From contig NZ_LHPC01000030.1 in assembly GCF_001297125.1 (NCBI RefSeq), forward strand, positions 1-64,000: a stretch of DNA of 64,000 nt, in the 5' to 3' direction. Source of the DNA: Pseudomonas sp. RIT-PI-q. Lineage in GTDB: Bacteria; Pseudomonadota; Gammaproteobacteria; Pseudomonadales; Pseudomonadaceae. The notes beneath the pieces were generated by a model that worked only from the letters and a program-made list of their open reading frames with translations, searched no databases and was not told the DNA's origin. Positions 9,164 through 17,953 of the stretch are shown piece by piece. The stretch's first letter is position 1. Every line of letters starts with the position of its first letter. The position numbers and the translations under genes were made by a program.

Positions 9164-9607
9164 TCACTGACCGAGGGTCAGGACCTTTTGCATCATGGTT
9201 TTGGCGGTGTTCATCATTTCGGCGTTGGTCTGGAACGAACGGCTCGCGGAAATCATGTCGGCCATTTCTTCCACCACGTTGACGTTCGGGTAGTAGACGT
9301 AACCCTTGGCGTCGGCGGCCGGATGGTTCGGCTCGTAGCGCGCTTCAAGGTTGCTCTGGTCTTCGACCACGCCCAGCACTTGCACGCCTTGACCGGCCGC
9401 GTCCTGGTTCTGGAACAGCGAATCGCTGCCGCCGCTCTGGCCGCCCTGGAACATGGTGGCGAACACCGGGTGGCGCGCACGGTAGGTCTGGTCGATGCTC
9501 GACGAGACGGTCTCGGCGTTGGCGATGTTCGACGCAACGGTGTTCAAGCGAGTGGTCTGCGCACTCATGCCGCTACCGGCAATGTTGAAAACACTGGACA
9601 GGGACAT
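9164..9607 (-). CDS. flgC: Flagellar proximal rod protein FlgC
   Basis: 147-residue rod protein with the N-terminal rod motif (FNIAGSGMSAQTTRLNTVAS) and C-terminal FLG_bbr_C helix (MADMISASRSFQTNAEMMNT). Three bases separate it from flgB, so the two are cotranscribed. Confidence 0.96.
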   Translation of the reverse strand: MSLSSVFNIAGSGMSAQTTRLNTVASNIANAETVSSSIDQTYRARHPVFATMFQGGQSGGSDSLFQNQDAAGQGVQVLGVVEDQSNLEARYEPNHPAADAKGYVYYPNVNVVEEMADMISASRSFQTNAEMMNTAKTMMQKVLTLGQ

Positions 9608-9610
9608 GAC

Positions 9611-10018
9611 TTACTCTCCACGCAGGGCTGACACCAGCCCTTTGAATTTGCTATTGAGCAGGGTGAAGCTGGCCTGGAAGTTGACCGCGTTTTCCGCGTA
9701 GTTCGACTGTTCCAGCTGGGCGTCCACGGTGTTCTGGTCGATCGACGGTTGCATCGGCGTGCGATACAGCAGCGACTCGTCGCCATTGCCCAGGCCTTGC
9801 GCTTCGATATGACGGCTGTTGGTCATGTTCAAGGCGAAAGTGCCGTTTTTGGTTTTCTCGCTTTGCTCGGCGAGCACTTTCGAGAAGTCCAGGTCCCGAG
9901 CCTTGTAGTTCGGGGTGTCGGCGTTGGCGATGTTGTTGGCCAGGACTTCGGCACGCTGGGCGCGAAAGCCCAGGGCTTGTTCGTGGATACCGAGCGCTTT
10001 ATCGAAGCTGATGCTCAT
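9611..10018 (-). CDS. flgB: Flagellar proximal rod protein FlgB
   Basis: 135-residue rod protein with the motif RAQRAEVLANNIANADTPNY. First gene of the flgBCDE operon; a sigma54 promoter lies 46 nt upstream of the start. Confidence 0.96.
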   Translation of the reverse strand: MSISFDKALGIHEQALGFRAQRAEVLANNIANADTPNYKARDLDFSKVLAEQSEKTKNGTFALNMTNSRHIEAQGLGNGDESLLYRTPMQPSIDQNTVDAQLEQSNYAENAVNFQASFTLLNSKFKGLVSALRGE

Positions 10019-10063
10019 GTCGGGAAACCTTCGGGTGACCTGATTTTTCGTAACATGGACATT

Positions 10064-10079
10064 AGCAAGCGTCGTGCCA
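10064..10079 (-). promoter_or_regulatory. Sigma54 (RpoN) promoter of flgBCDE
   Basis: On the minus strand the sequence is TGGCACG-ACGC-TTGCT, a perfect match to TGGCACG-N4-TTGCW. This agrees with the RpoN/FleR control of hook-basal-body operons known in Pseudomonas. Confidence 0.9.
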
Positions 10080-10083
10080 ATTC

Positions 10084-10112
10084 AAAAAAGCCCGTAAACC
10101 GGGGCTTTGCGG
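10084..10112 (-). terminator. Probable terminator upstream of the flgB promoter
   Basis: Minus-strand AGCCCCGGTTTACGGGCT followed by TTTTTT. It would stop read-through from cheR before the flgB promoter. Further left in the same gap is an unrelated 12-bp inverted repeat (10135-10146 / 10163-10174). Confidence 0.6.
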
Positions 10113-10200
10113 GCAGTGGCAACGCGGCAATGCCAGAAAAGCGGCAACCGATTTCCGCTGGCTGCCGCTTTTCTGCCGCTTTCCCATGAACAACACCTTT

Positions 10201-10296
10201 CCCTGTAGGAGCGAGGCTTGCCCGCGAAAGCGTCGGGGCAGTCAATGATGATGTTGTCTGACACACCGCTTTCGCGGGCAAGCCTCGCTCCTACAG
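10201..10296. repeat. REPIN, GAGGC stem type
   Basis: Inverted arms CCCTGTAGGAGCGAGGCTTG... (10201 onward) and its complement ending at 10296, both including GCCCGCGAAAGCG. Confidence 0.9.
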
Positions 10297-10326
10297 GGGT
10301 TGCGGTGTTTGAGGGAAATCATCAGG

Positions 10327-10368
10327 CATAAAAAAACGGGAGCCCCTGAGGACTCCCGTTTTTTGTTG
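10327..10368 (-). terminator. Terminator of cheR (bidirectional)
   Basis: Stem AAAAAACGGGAGTCCTC/GAGGACTCCCGTTTTTT type hairpin directly after the cheR stop, with A- and T-runs on both sides. Confidence 0.85.
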
Positions 10369-10379
10369 CCGCCAACGAA

Positions 10380-11207
10380 TCACTTCGCCTGGTAAATGAT
10401 CCCCGGGCTGCACTGGACCATCTGGTAATGATCCGGCAATCCGTTCAGCGCTTCGGAAGCACCGAGGAACAGATAACCGCCGCGCTTCAACGTGCCGTGG
10501 ATGCGCAACAGAATGTCTTTCTTCACTTCGGCGGAGAAGTAGATCAGCACGTTGCGGCAGAACACGATGTCGAACTTGCCGAGGCTCGCGTAGCTGTCCA
10601 GCAAGTTGAACGAGCGGAACTCCACCCGGCTCTTGATCGGCGCCTTGATGGCCCAGCGGCCCGGCCCTTTCGGGTCGAAATAACGCTGCAGCCGCTCGGG
10701 CGACAAACCGCGACCGATGGCCAGGCTGTCGTACTCGCCGGTCTTGCAATTGGTCAGCATGGTGCCGGACAGATCAGTCGCAACAATCTGCACCCCCGCC
10801 TTCAACTGACCGATATTCGTCCGCTCGAACTCATCGATCGACATCGACAGCGAATACGGTTCCTGACCCGACGAGCACGCCGCCGACCAGATCCGCAGTC
10901 GCTGGCCGGGAGCCGCCTTGATCGCTTCGGGCAGCACCTTGTTCTTCAAGACTTCAAACGGATAGGTGTCACGAAACCACAAGGTTTCGTTGGTGGTCAT
11001 GGCATCCACCACCATCTCGCGCAAACCGCTGCGAGGCTGGGTCTGGATGCGCTGCACCAGCTCACCCAGGGACTTGATGCCCTGCTGTTCCATCAGTTTG
11101 TTGAGACGGCTCGACACCAGGTACTGCTTGTTTTCACCGAGCAAAATGCCACAGGCTTTTTCCAGGAAGACCCGGAACTGTTCGAAATCCAAATTACCCG
11201 TAGACAA
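10380..11207 (-). CDS. cheR: Chemotaxis protein methyltransferase CheR
   Basis: Methylates glutamates on chemoreceptors using SAM. The 275-residue protein has the N-terminal helical domain, the SAM site (WSAACSSGQEPYSLSM), VATDLSGTML and the FDIVFCRNVLIYF motif. It lies 46 bp downstream of cheV in the same direction, matching the cheV-cheR pair found in pseudomonads. Confidence 0.95.
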   Translation of the reverse strand: MSTGNLDFEQFRVFLEKACGILLGENKQYLVSSRLNKLMEQQGIKSLGELVQRIQTQPRSGLREMVVDAMTTNETLWFRDTYPFEVLKNKVLPEAIKAAPGQRLRIWSAACSSGQEPYSLSMSIDEFERTNIGQLKAGVQIVATDLSGTMLTNCKTGEYDSLAIGRGLSPERLQRYFDPKGPGRWAIKAPIKSRVEFRSFNLLDSYASLGKFDIVFCRNVLIYFSAEVKKDILLRIHGTLKRGGYLFLGASEALNGLPDHYQMVQCSPGIIYQAK

Positions 11208-11253
11208 AGATACCGCCTCTTAAATCGTGTTGACCGCCAGGGGCAAAAGGCCC

Positions 11254-12186
11254 CTAGCTGATGTCTGCTGCTTTGATCCGGTCGACTACCCGGGATGCCA
11301 GGTCATCAGGACGGAACTTGGCAAGGAAGTCATCGGCACCGACTTTCTTGACCATCGCCTGATTGAATACGCCCGACAACGAAGTATGCAGGATGATATG
11401 AAGCTTTTGCATGCGCGGGTCGGCGCGGATCTCGGCCGTGAGGGTGTACCCGTCCATCTCCGGCATTTCGATGTCGGAAATCATCATCAGGAACTCTTCT
11501 TCCGGCTTCTTGCCTTCGTCGACCAGTTTGCGCAGGTACTCCAGCGCTTGCCGACCGTCGTTCAACGCCACCACTTCGACCCCGACCGTTTGCAGGCAAC
11601 GCGTGACCTGCTTGCGCGCCACCGACGAGTCATCGACCGTCAGCACGCGCAAGGACAGCGCCTTGTGCTGGGTTTCGACATCCACCACGCCAACGGAAAT
11701 CGCTTCCGGTGTCGGCGCCACTTCCGCCAGCACTTTTTCGACGTCGATGATTTCGACTAGCTGATTGTCGACCCGAGTCACAGCCGTCAGGTAATGATCG
11801 CGTCCCGTGCCCTTGGGTGGCGGATGGATCTCCTCCCAGTTCATGTTGACGATGCGCTCCACCGAGCGGACCAGGAAACCCTGGGTCTTGGTGTTGTACT
11901 CCGTGATGATCACGAAGGGATTGTTCTTGTCTTTCAAAGCCCCGGAACCGGTCGCCATCGCCAGATCAAGAATCGGAATGGTCGCCCCCCGGATATTCGC
12001 CACACCGCACACGACAGGACTGGATTTTGGCATCAGCGTGAGTTTGGGGCATTGCAGCACTTCCCGAACCTTGAACACGTTGATCCCATACAGCTGCTGG
12101 CCGTCGAGACGGAACAACAACAGCTCAAGGCGATTCTGCCCTACCAGTTGCGTGCGCTGGTTTACCGCATCCATTACACCAGCCAT
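11254..12186 (-). CDS. cheV: Chemotaxis coupling protein CheV
   Basis: CheW-like coupling domain (about 20-160) fused to a C-terminal receiver (about 180-305; phospho-Asp in MISDIEMPEMDGYTL, Lys in DFLAKF). 310 residues. The start at 12186 (MAGVMDAVNQ) has TAGGAG upstream; the frame is open to 12414 but that part lies over the divergent flgA promoter and start. Confidence 0.94.
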   Translation of the reverse strand: MAGVMDAVNQRTQLVGQNRLELLLFRLDGQQLYGINVFKVREVLQCPKLTLMPKSSPVVCGVANIRGATIPILDLAMATGSGALKDKNNPFVIITEYNTKTQGFLVRSVERIVNMNWEEIHPPPKGTGRDHYLTAVTRVDNQLVEIIDVEKVLAEVAPTPEAISVGVVDVETQHKALSLRVLTVDDSSVARKQVTRCLQTVGVEVVALNDGRQALEYLRKLVDEGKKPEEEFLMMISDIEMPEMDGYTLTAEIRADPRMQKLHIILHTSLSGVFNQAMVKKVGADDFLAKFRPDDLASRVVDRIKAADIS

Positions 12187-12241
12187 GCACAGACTCCTAC
12201 ACCAACGCTTAAGTGTGTTGCGACGCGCATTCATCACGAAA

Positions 12242-12257
12242 CGGCACGGCGCTTGCT
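12242..12257 (+). promoter_or_regulatory. Sigma54-like promoter before flgA
   Basis: CGGCACG-GCGC-TTGCT, one mismatch to TGGCACG-N4-TTGCW. The predicted transcription start (about 12268) falls next to the annotated flgA ATG. Confidence 0.7.
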
Positions 12258-12268
12258 TTTTAACTCTT

Positions 12269-13030
12269 ATGAACACAGAACCGACATTTTCCCGACGCCT
12301 GACATCAATCTTCCGCAAATTGCTTTGCGCGATGTCGGCCGTCTGCCTGTTCAACGCTGGCAGCCCTGCCCTTGCTGACGCGGTTACCTTGCCTGACATG
12401 CTTATCGGCGTCACTCAGGGCTTTCTTGAATTCACCGTAGAGGACTATCTGGCGACCAGTCAAACGCAGGGGCGCTACGAAATCGAAGTTAACCAGCTCG
12501 ATCCGCGCCTGCGCATGCCGATGTGCGACAAGGAATTGACAGCCACCCTCGAGAGCCCGGCCAAGCCGCTGGGCCGGGTGACGGTGAAGGTTCGCTGCGA
12601 GGGCGCATCACCCTGGACAGTCTTCGTGCCGGCTCAAGTCCGCCTGTTTCGCGACATTGTGACGACCACCCGGCCCCTGCGGCGCACCGGCATAATCGAG
12701 CCCGAAGACGTGACCCTGCGCGAGCGCGACATCAGTTTGATCAGCCAGGGTTACCTGACCTCCGTCGATCAGGCGATCGGGCAGAAACTTACCCGACCAA
12801 TGGTCGCCGATCAGGTAGTGACCCTGGTGCACATGGAACAGGCTGAAGTGATCAGCAAGGGTGACCAGGTGGTGATCACCGCCCGCAGTGGTACGCTCAG
12901 CGTGCGCATGCCCGGTGAAGCGCTGTCCAATGGTGGCCTGCGCGAACAGATCCGGGTGAAGAACCTCAACTCCCAGCGGGTTATCAAGGCGCAAGTCATC
13001 GCGCCCGGCCAGGTGGAAGTCGCCATGTAG
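12269..13030 (+). CDS. flgA: Flagellar P-ring assembly chaperone FlgA
   Basis: Periplasmic chaperone for P-ring formation around the rod. 253 residues: N-terminal signal region ending near PALAD, then the SAF domain (RRTGIIEPEDVTLRERDIS) and a C-terminal ChapFlgA region (AEVISKGDQVVITARSG, IRVKNLNSQRVIKAQVI). The ATG at 12269 has no clear RBS; an in-frame ATG at 12332 is the alternative and would leave a shorter signal peptide. Divergent from cheV. Confidence 0.92.
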   Translation: MNTEPTFSRRLTSIFRKLLCAMSAVCLFNAGSPALADAVTLPDMLIGVTQGFLEFTVEDYLATSQTQGRYEIEVNQLDPRLRMPMCDKELTATLESPAKPLGRVTVKVRCEGASPWTVFVPAQVRLFRDIVTTTRPLRRTGIIEPEDVTLRERDISLISQGYLTSVDQAIGQKLTRPMVADQVVTLVHMEQAEVISKGDQVVITARSGTLSVRMPGEALSNGGLREQIRVKNLNSQRVIKAQVIAPGQVEVAM

Positions 13031-13129
13031 GTATCTATTCATGAGGATGGCGCGCCGACCGACTGTTGCCTAAACTGTGCCCCAGGCAGGGCAAGCGCTG
13101 GCGCGCGCAAGCTCATTTATAAATGGGCC

Positions 13130-13156
13130 TAAAGTTTTTCCGGGTATGGCCGAAAA
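13130..13156 (+). promoter_or_regulatory. Sigma28 (FliA) promoter of flgMN
   Basis: TAAAGTTT (13130-13137), an 11-bp spacer, then GCCGAAAA (13149-13156). This matches TAAAGTTT-N11-GCCGATAA except for one base in the -10. It fits late-class expression of the anti-sigma factor. Confidence 0.8.
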
Positions 13157-13193
13157 CATGGCAAGCGTCCAAATACCCAGAGGTTTTTTTATC

Positions 13194-13520
13194 ATGGTCA
13201 TCGATTTCAACCGTTTGAACAGTTCCTCATCACTGACGGGCAGTACACGTACCAGCGTTGCCAAGGAAACCGCCGAAACCGGCAAATCCGCGCCGCTGAA
13301 TACCCCGGCCGAACAGGCCAGCACCGTCAAAAGCGGGGAATCGGTACATCTCAGCAATGAGGCTCAACAGTTGCAGAAGGTCACTGACTCGCTGCGCGAT
13401 CAGCCTGCCGTCGACAAAGCCCGCGTGGCCGAGTTGAAAGCAGCGATTGCCGATGGCAGCTATAAAGTCGACAGCAACCGCGTAGCCAGCAAACTGCTCA
13501 ACTTCGAAGCCCAGCGCTAG
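13194..13520 (+). CDS. flgM: Anti-sigma-28 factor FlgM
   Basis: 108-residue protein starting MVIDFNRLNSSSS, with the C-terminal helical FlgM domain (DKARVAELKAAIADGSYKVD, SNRVASKLLNFE) that binds FliA. It holds sigma28 inactive until it is exported through the completed hook. A FliA promoter lies just upstream, and flgN follows after 51 bp. Confidence 0.95.
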   Translation: MVIDFNRLNSSSSLTGSTRTSVAKETAETGKSAPLNTPAEQASTVKSGESVHLSNEAQQLQKVTDSLRDQPAVDKARVAELKAAIADGSYKVDSNRVASKLLNFEAQR

Positions 13521-13571
13521 GCCACCACGGTCTGCGCCAGGCTTTTGGACGCTTAAAACCCAAGGCCAGCC

Positions 13572-14039
13572 ATGCACGACACTAATTTGCTGCAACTGAT
13601 CACCGACGACTTCGCTCCAGCCCAACACTTGCTGCAGTTACTGCAAACCGAGTCCCTCGCCTTGCATGGTCGCGACATGCAACTGCTCGAAGACATTCTG
13701 GCGCAGAAGCAGGCACTGATCATTTTGCTCGAACAGCATGGCCGCAAACGCAGTGAAATCCTCGCCAGCCTCAACCTGCCGACCACGCGCAAGGGCCTTG
13801 AGCAACTGGCCGAGCAGTCGAGCATCGGCGAGCAATTGCTGGCACAAAGCGACGTACTGACCGACCTCCTGGCCCAATGCCAGGCCGCCAATGTCAACAA
13901 TGGCCAGTCGATCATCATGCAACAGGCCGCCACGGCCACTCAGCTGAAAATCCTCACCGGCGGTGAACCGCCAGCGCTCTACAATGCCAGCGGATCATTC
14001 TCCACCCTTGTGAAGCCGCGCCCACTCAGTCAGGCTTGA
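13572..14039 (+). CDS. flgN: Flagellar export chaperone FlgN
   Basis: 155-residue, strongly alpha-helical protein of the FlgN family. It is the chaperone for hook-filament junction proteins FlgK and FlgL in relatives. Leu/Gln-rich helices occupy residues 5-115, and the tail is disordered. Position after flgM supports the call. Confidence 0.9.
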   Translation: MHDTNLLQLITDDFAPAQHLLQLLQTESLALHGRDMQLLEDILAQKQALIILLEQHGRKRSEILASLNLPTTRKGLEQLAEQSSIGEQLLAQSDVLTDLLAQCQAANVNNGQSIIMQQAATATQLKILTGGEPPALYNASGSFSTLVKPRPLSQA

Positions 14040-14132
14040 GCCGGCAACATGCGCACGCCCTATCAAGACGCGAAACATGCTGGCAAAATGCTGGCTAGCC
14101 GCAGTCAAATTTTGTCTGGAGATTGATGAACC

Positions 14133-14879
14133 GTGTCCAATGCCTTAAACGCGGACGATGCTCCGCAGCCACCCAAGGTGCTCAGCACGCCCCTGGAGAT
14201 CTCCGGCAATCTTCGCCAGCTGCAAGAAAGCCATGACCCGCTGATCATTACGTTCCACGAGCGCAGCCAGCGCTTCCAGAGCTATCTGGTGGACATCGAT
14301 CGTGAAAGCAAGACGATCGCCCTGGACGAAATGATTCCCCGCGACGGTGAACGCTACCTGCTGGCCGGCGAACCGTTCAAGGTCGAAGGCTTTCACGACG
14401 GCGTGCGCATTGCCTGGGAAAGCAACGGCCCGCTGAGCATTGACGAGTCCGGTGGCAGCCGCTGCTACCGCGGCCCATTGCCCGCCGAGGTGGTTTACCA
14501 TCAGCGGCGCAATGCGTTCCGTGCAGCGTTGAAACTGGCGCAACTGGTCAACGTCGATCTCGATGGTGAAAAGCTCAAGGCACCGATCAGCGGCAAACTG
14601 CTGGACATCTCCGCCACCGGCTGCAAGCTGCGCTTCGACGGCGACATCACCGGCAGCCTGCAACTCGGCCAGGTTTACGACCGCTTCGCCGCAGCCCTGC
14701 CCTTTGGCAAAATGACCGCGCCGGTCGAGCTGCGCTACCTGCACTTCGAAGAAAAAATCTCCACCACCTTCGCCGGCATCCGCTTTCACAACATGAGCGG
14801 CCTGGTGCAGCGGCAAGTCGAGCGGTTCGTCTATCAGCTTCAGCGCGAAGCGCGACGCTTCGACAAAGACGACATGTAA
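14133..14879 (+). CDS. flgZ: PilZ-domain c-di-GMP effector FlgZ (YcgR type)
   Basis: 248 residues: N-terminal YcgR/YcgR_2-type domain (about 10-120) and C-terminal PilZ domain (about 125-240). The c-di-GMP motif is present: RRNAFR (RxxxR) near 128-133 and DISATGCKLRF near 158 (D/NxSxxG). It is known to slow flagellar rotation in P. fluorescens. The start is GTG at 14133, with TCTGGAG upstream. Last gene of the flgAMNZ stretch. Confidence 0.92.
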   Translation: MSNALNADDAPQPPKVLSTPLEISGNLRQLQESHDPLIITFHERSQRFQSYLVDIDRESKTIALDEMIPRDGERYLLAGEPFKVEGFHDGVRIAWESNGPLSIDESGGSRCYRGPLPAEVVYHQRRNAFRAALKLAQLVNVDLDGEKLKAPISGKLLDISATGCKLRFDGDITGSLQLGQVYDRFAAALPFGKMTAPVELRYLHFEEKISTTFAGIRFHNMSGLVQRQVERFVYQLQREARRFDKDDM

Positions 14880-14889
14880 TAGCCGCCAC

Positions 14890-14932
14890 AATAAAAAACG
14901 GGCAGTCCCTTGCGGTGACTGCCCGTTTTTTT
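14890..14932. terminator. Bidirectional terminator between flgZ and the MFS gene
   Basis: AAAAAACGGGCAGTC ... GACTGCCCGTTTTTTT, a hairpin with A/T runs on both sides, between convergent genes. Confidence 0.9.
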
Positions 14933-14943
14933 ATGCGCTTAAT

Positions 14944-16320
14944 TTAAGGCCTGGCCTCGGTAAAACTTTGCTCGCGACCGGTGTCCGGCTCATCCGGAGG
15001 CCGATCGGTTTCGGCCGTCGGTTCGGTTTCGGGTTCCGGGTCTGGCTCAGGATTGATCGGGTTCTGCATCTGGTCCTGCACCACCTGCTCATCGACACGC
15101 GGGTCAAGGCACGCCACCAGCGGCGAACTCGACATGCTGTCGGGCATGGCCACGTGGTGCAATGGAGCATCGTCGACCTGATGCAGGTTGGTGACTGCTT
15201 TCGGGCGAATCCGCCACACCAGCACCAACGCGAAGAAACTGAAGAAGGCATACAGCATGTGGCTGCCGAACAGTTTCATCAGCACGCCGGCCACCAACGG
15301 TCCGATGCTCGCGCCCACGCCATAGGTCACCAGCAACATCGCGGTCAGGGATACGCGACGATCGCCTTCGACGTGGTCATTGGAGAAGGCCACTGCCAGT
15401 GGATACAGGCAGAACATGACCAGTGAACAAACGAACCCGGCAATGAACAATATCTCCAGCGACACCTGTTGCAAGATTGCCAGCGGCAATGCCGCCACGG
15501 CCAGGACCACCGCGAAACAGCGAATCAACAACGCCCTGTCATAACGGTCGGACAGCCAGCCCAACGGCCACTGCACCATCAGCCCGGCGAAAACGCAGCT
15601 ACCCATGAACAGACCGACCTGCTCGGTGGATAACCCTTGCTGCGAGGCATACAACGGTGCCAGACCATAGAACGAACCAATGATCAGCCCGGCCCCCAGT
15701 ACCGTACTCAACGACTGTGGCACGCGCTTGATGAAGAAGCGCGGTTCCATCGGTGCCGGATGTAACGGCGCCGGGTGAATCCGCCGCGTCAGGGCCACCG
15801 GCACCAGGCACAGGGCAAAGCACAGCGCGACCAGCATCAACAGTTCCAGGCCCAGGGCCGGGTGCATGACCAAAATCAGCTGGCCCAGCACCAGGCCCAG
15901 GTAGGACGCGATCATGTAGCCACTGAACACCGCCCCCCGCTGCGAGGCTTCGGCCTGTTCGTTGAGCCAGCTTTCGATGACCATGTACTGGCACATCATG
16001 CCGAGGCCGACGATGACCCGCAGGAACAGCCATGCCGGCAACCAGTCGACCAAACCGGGGCCCAACACAGCCGCGCCGACAATCCCGGCGCACGCCGAAT
16101 AGGCTCGAATATGCCCGACCCGCGCGATCAGCCGATGGCCGATCTTGCCGCCCAGCACCAGGCCAAAATAGTTGGCGGCCATCAACGCACCGACCCACAG
16201 ACTGTCGACGTGATCCGCCGCCAGGCGCAAGCCCAGGTACGTACTCAGCAAGCCAGAGCCGATCAACATCATCAGCGAAGCGAAATAAAGCGCTCGAAAG
16301 GGTTTCCAGATTTGGCGCAT
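14944..16320 (-). CDS. MFS transporter, YcaD-like
   Basis: Inner-membrane major facilitator of 458 residues with 12 predicted TM segments up to about residue 380 (start LYFASLMMLIGSGLLSTYLGL). The loop WPLGWLSDRYDRA carries the MFS signature after TM8. It resembles the YcaD/UMF2 group, whose substrate is unknown. Unusually, the last 75 residues form a cytoplasmic tail rich in Pro, Glu, Asp and Thr. Confidence 0.85.
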   Translation of the reverse strand: MRQIWKPFRALYFASLMMLIGSGLLSTYLGLRLAADHVDSLWVGALMAANYFGLVLGGKIGHRLIARVGHIRAYSACAGIVGAAVLGPGLVDWLPAWLFLRVIVGLGMMCQYMVIESWLNEQAEASQRGAVFSGYMIASYLGLVLGQLILVMHPALGLELLMLVALCFALCLVPVALTRRIHPAPLHPAPMEPRFFIKRVPQSLSTVLGAGLIIGSFYGLAPLYASQQGLSTEQVGLFMGSCVFAGLMVQWPLGWLSDRYDRALLIRCFAVVLAVAALPLAILQQVSLEILFIAGFVCSLVMFCLYPLAVAFSNDHVEGDRRVSLTAMLLVTYGVGASIGPLVAGVLMKLFGSHMLYAFFSFFALVLVWRIRPKAVTNLHQVDDAPLHHVAMPDSMSSSPLVACLDPRVDEQVVQDQMQNPINPEPDPEPETEPTAETDRPPDEPDTGREQSFTEARP

Positions 16321-16390
16321 CGGCGTTCCGAGCGGCTCCTTGCAGTGAGAAACGGGTTATCCGAAAAGATAGCCCCATAGAGACGATGCG

Positions 16391-17734
16391 TCAGGCCTGG
16401 GCTGCTAAAACACGGCGCTCCCAGGGTGTAATTTCATCAAAGAAGCTGGTCAGTTCCAGGGTCTTCGTCGCGATGTAGCCTTCGATGAACTCGGGGCCAA
16501 ACAGTTCCTTCGCCAATTGGCTACGTTTCAGACGCTCAAGAGCGGCATGCAAGGTACACGGCAGCGAAAGATTGTCCGGCACTTCGAACACACCCTGGAT
16601 CGGCTCGCTCGGTTCCAGCTGGTGTTCAATGCCATACAACCCCGCCGCCAGACTCGCGGCAATCGCCAGATACGGGTTGGCGTCGGCCCCCGGCAAGCGG
16701 TTTTCGACCCGACGAGCGGCCGGCGAACTGGCCGGAATGCGCAAACCCGCCGCACGATTATCGTGGGACCAGCAAGCATTATTCGGCGATGCGTACGGAT
16801 GGCACAAGCGCTGATAGGAATTCACGTTCGGCGCGAACAGCGCGGTGAAATCCGCCATGCCAGCCTGCTGCCCGCCGATGAAATGACGGAACATCGCGGT
16901 CGGTTTGCCGGCCTTGTCGCTGAACACGTTACGATCGGTGCCGATTTCGACGATGCTCTGGTGGATATGCATCGAACTGCCCGGCGTGTGCGCCAGCGGC
17001 TTGGCCATGCAGACCACGGTCAGGCCATGCTTGAGCGCGACTTCCTTGAGCAGATGCTTGAATAAAAAAGTCTGGTCGGCCAGCAGCAACGGGTCGCCGT
17101 GCAGCAAGTTGATCTCGAATTGGCTGACGCCCATTTCGTGCATGAAGGTATCGCGTGGCAAGCCCAGGGCCGCCATGGATTCGTAGACTTCAGTGAAGAA
17201 CGGGCGCAAGCCGTTATTGGAGCTGACGCTAAATGCCGATTGACCATCTTCGCGACGACCGTCCAGGCCGAGCGGCGGCTGGAAGGGTTGAGTCGGGTCG
17301 GTGTTCGGTGCGAAGACAAAGAATTCCAGCTCGGTCGCCACCACCGGCGCCAGGCCAAGGGCCGCGTAACGCGCGATCACCGCTTTCAATTGGCCGCGGG
17401 TCGACAGGTTCGAACGTGCACCGGTCAGCTCGTCGGCATCGCAAATGGCCAATGCGCGCGGTGGGTTGCTCCAGGGCAAGCGATGGATGTGCGCCGCGTC
17501 GGGCACCAGCGCCAGATCACCATCGTCGCTGCCGTAAAAGCGTGCTGGCGGATATCCGCCCATGATGCATTGCAGCAGCACACCCCGCGCCATCTGCAAA
17601 CGCCGACCTTCGAGAAAGCCCTCGGCGGTCATTACCTTGCCGCGGGGTACGCCATTCAAGTCCGGCGTAACACACTCAATCTCATCAATGCCCGTCAATC
17701 GCTCCGCGAGTGAACTATGGCCACCGGTTGTCAT
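16391..17734 (-). CDS. Glutamine-synthetase-family ligase (probable gamma-glutamylpolyamine synthetase)
   Basis: 447 residues with the GS fold: beta-grasp N-terminal domain (ECVTPDLNGVPRGK), then catalytic motifs VATELEFFVF, SSMHIHQS, NSYQRL and the ATP/Glu site RIPAS...RVENRLPGADANPYLA. It joins glutamate to ammonia or an amine with ATP. The sequence looks closer to PuuA/GlnA-like polyamine enzymes than to housekeeping GlnA, but the substrate is an inference. ATG at 17734 has AAGGAT upstream; the frame is open 75 bp further. Confidence 0.85.
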   Translation of the reverse strand: MTTGGHSSLAERLTGIDEIECVTPDLNGVPRGKVMTAEGFLEGRRLQMARGVLLQCIMGGYPPARFYGSDDGDLALVPDAAHIHRLPWSNPPRALAICDADELTGARSNLSTRGQLKAVIARYAALGLAPVVATELEFFVFAPNTDPTQPFQPPLGLDGRREDGQSAFSVSSNNGLRPFFTEVYESMAALGLPRDTFMHEMGVSQFEINLLHGDPLLLADQTFLFKHLLKEVALKHGLTVVCMAKPLAHTPGSSMHIHQSIVEIGTDRNVFSDKAGKPTAMFRHFIGGQQAGMADFTALFAPNVNSYQRLCHPYASPNNACWSHDNRAAGLRIPASSPAARRVENRLPGADANPYLAIAASLAAGLYGIEHQLEPSEPIQGVFEVPDNLSLPCTLHAALERLKRSQLAKELFGPEFIEGYIATKTLELTSFFDEITPWERRVLAAQA

Positions 17735-17845
17735 GACGCAATCCTTTTTATTGTGCGAGCCGCGAACGGCGACCCGTACAAAATAGGCTTCGGCTGTTCG
17801 GAATATCAAGCAGCGGCGAACAAAATCGCCACAACGATAACAGCC

Positions 17846-17941
17846 CCCTGTAGGAGCTGGCTTGCCAGCGAAAGCGGTGGGTCAGCCAACTTCATCGCTG
17901 AATTTTAAGACGCCTTCGCTGGCAAGCCAGCTCCTACAGGG
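17846..17941. repeat. REPIN, TGGC/GCCA stem type
   Basis: Arms CCCTGTAGGAGCTGGCTTGC... and its inverted copy ending at 17941, separated by about 40 bp. Confidence 0.9.
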
Positions 17942-17953
17942 ATTGCGCGGTTT

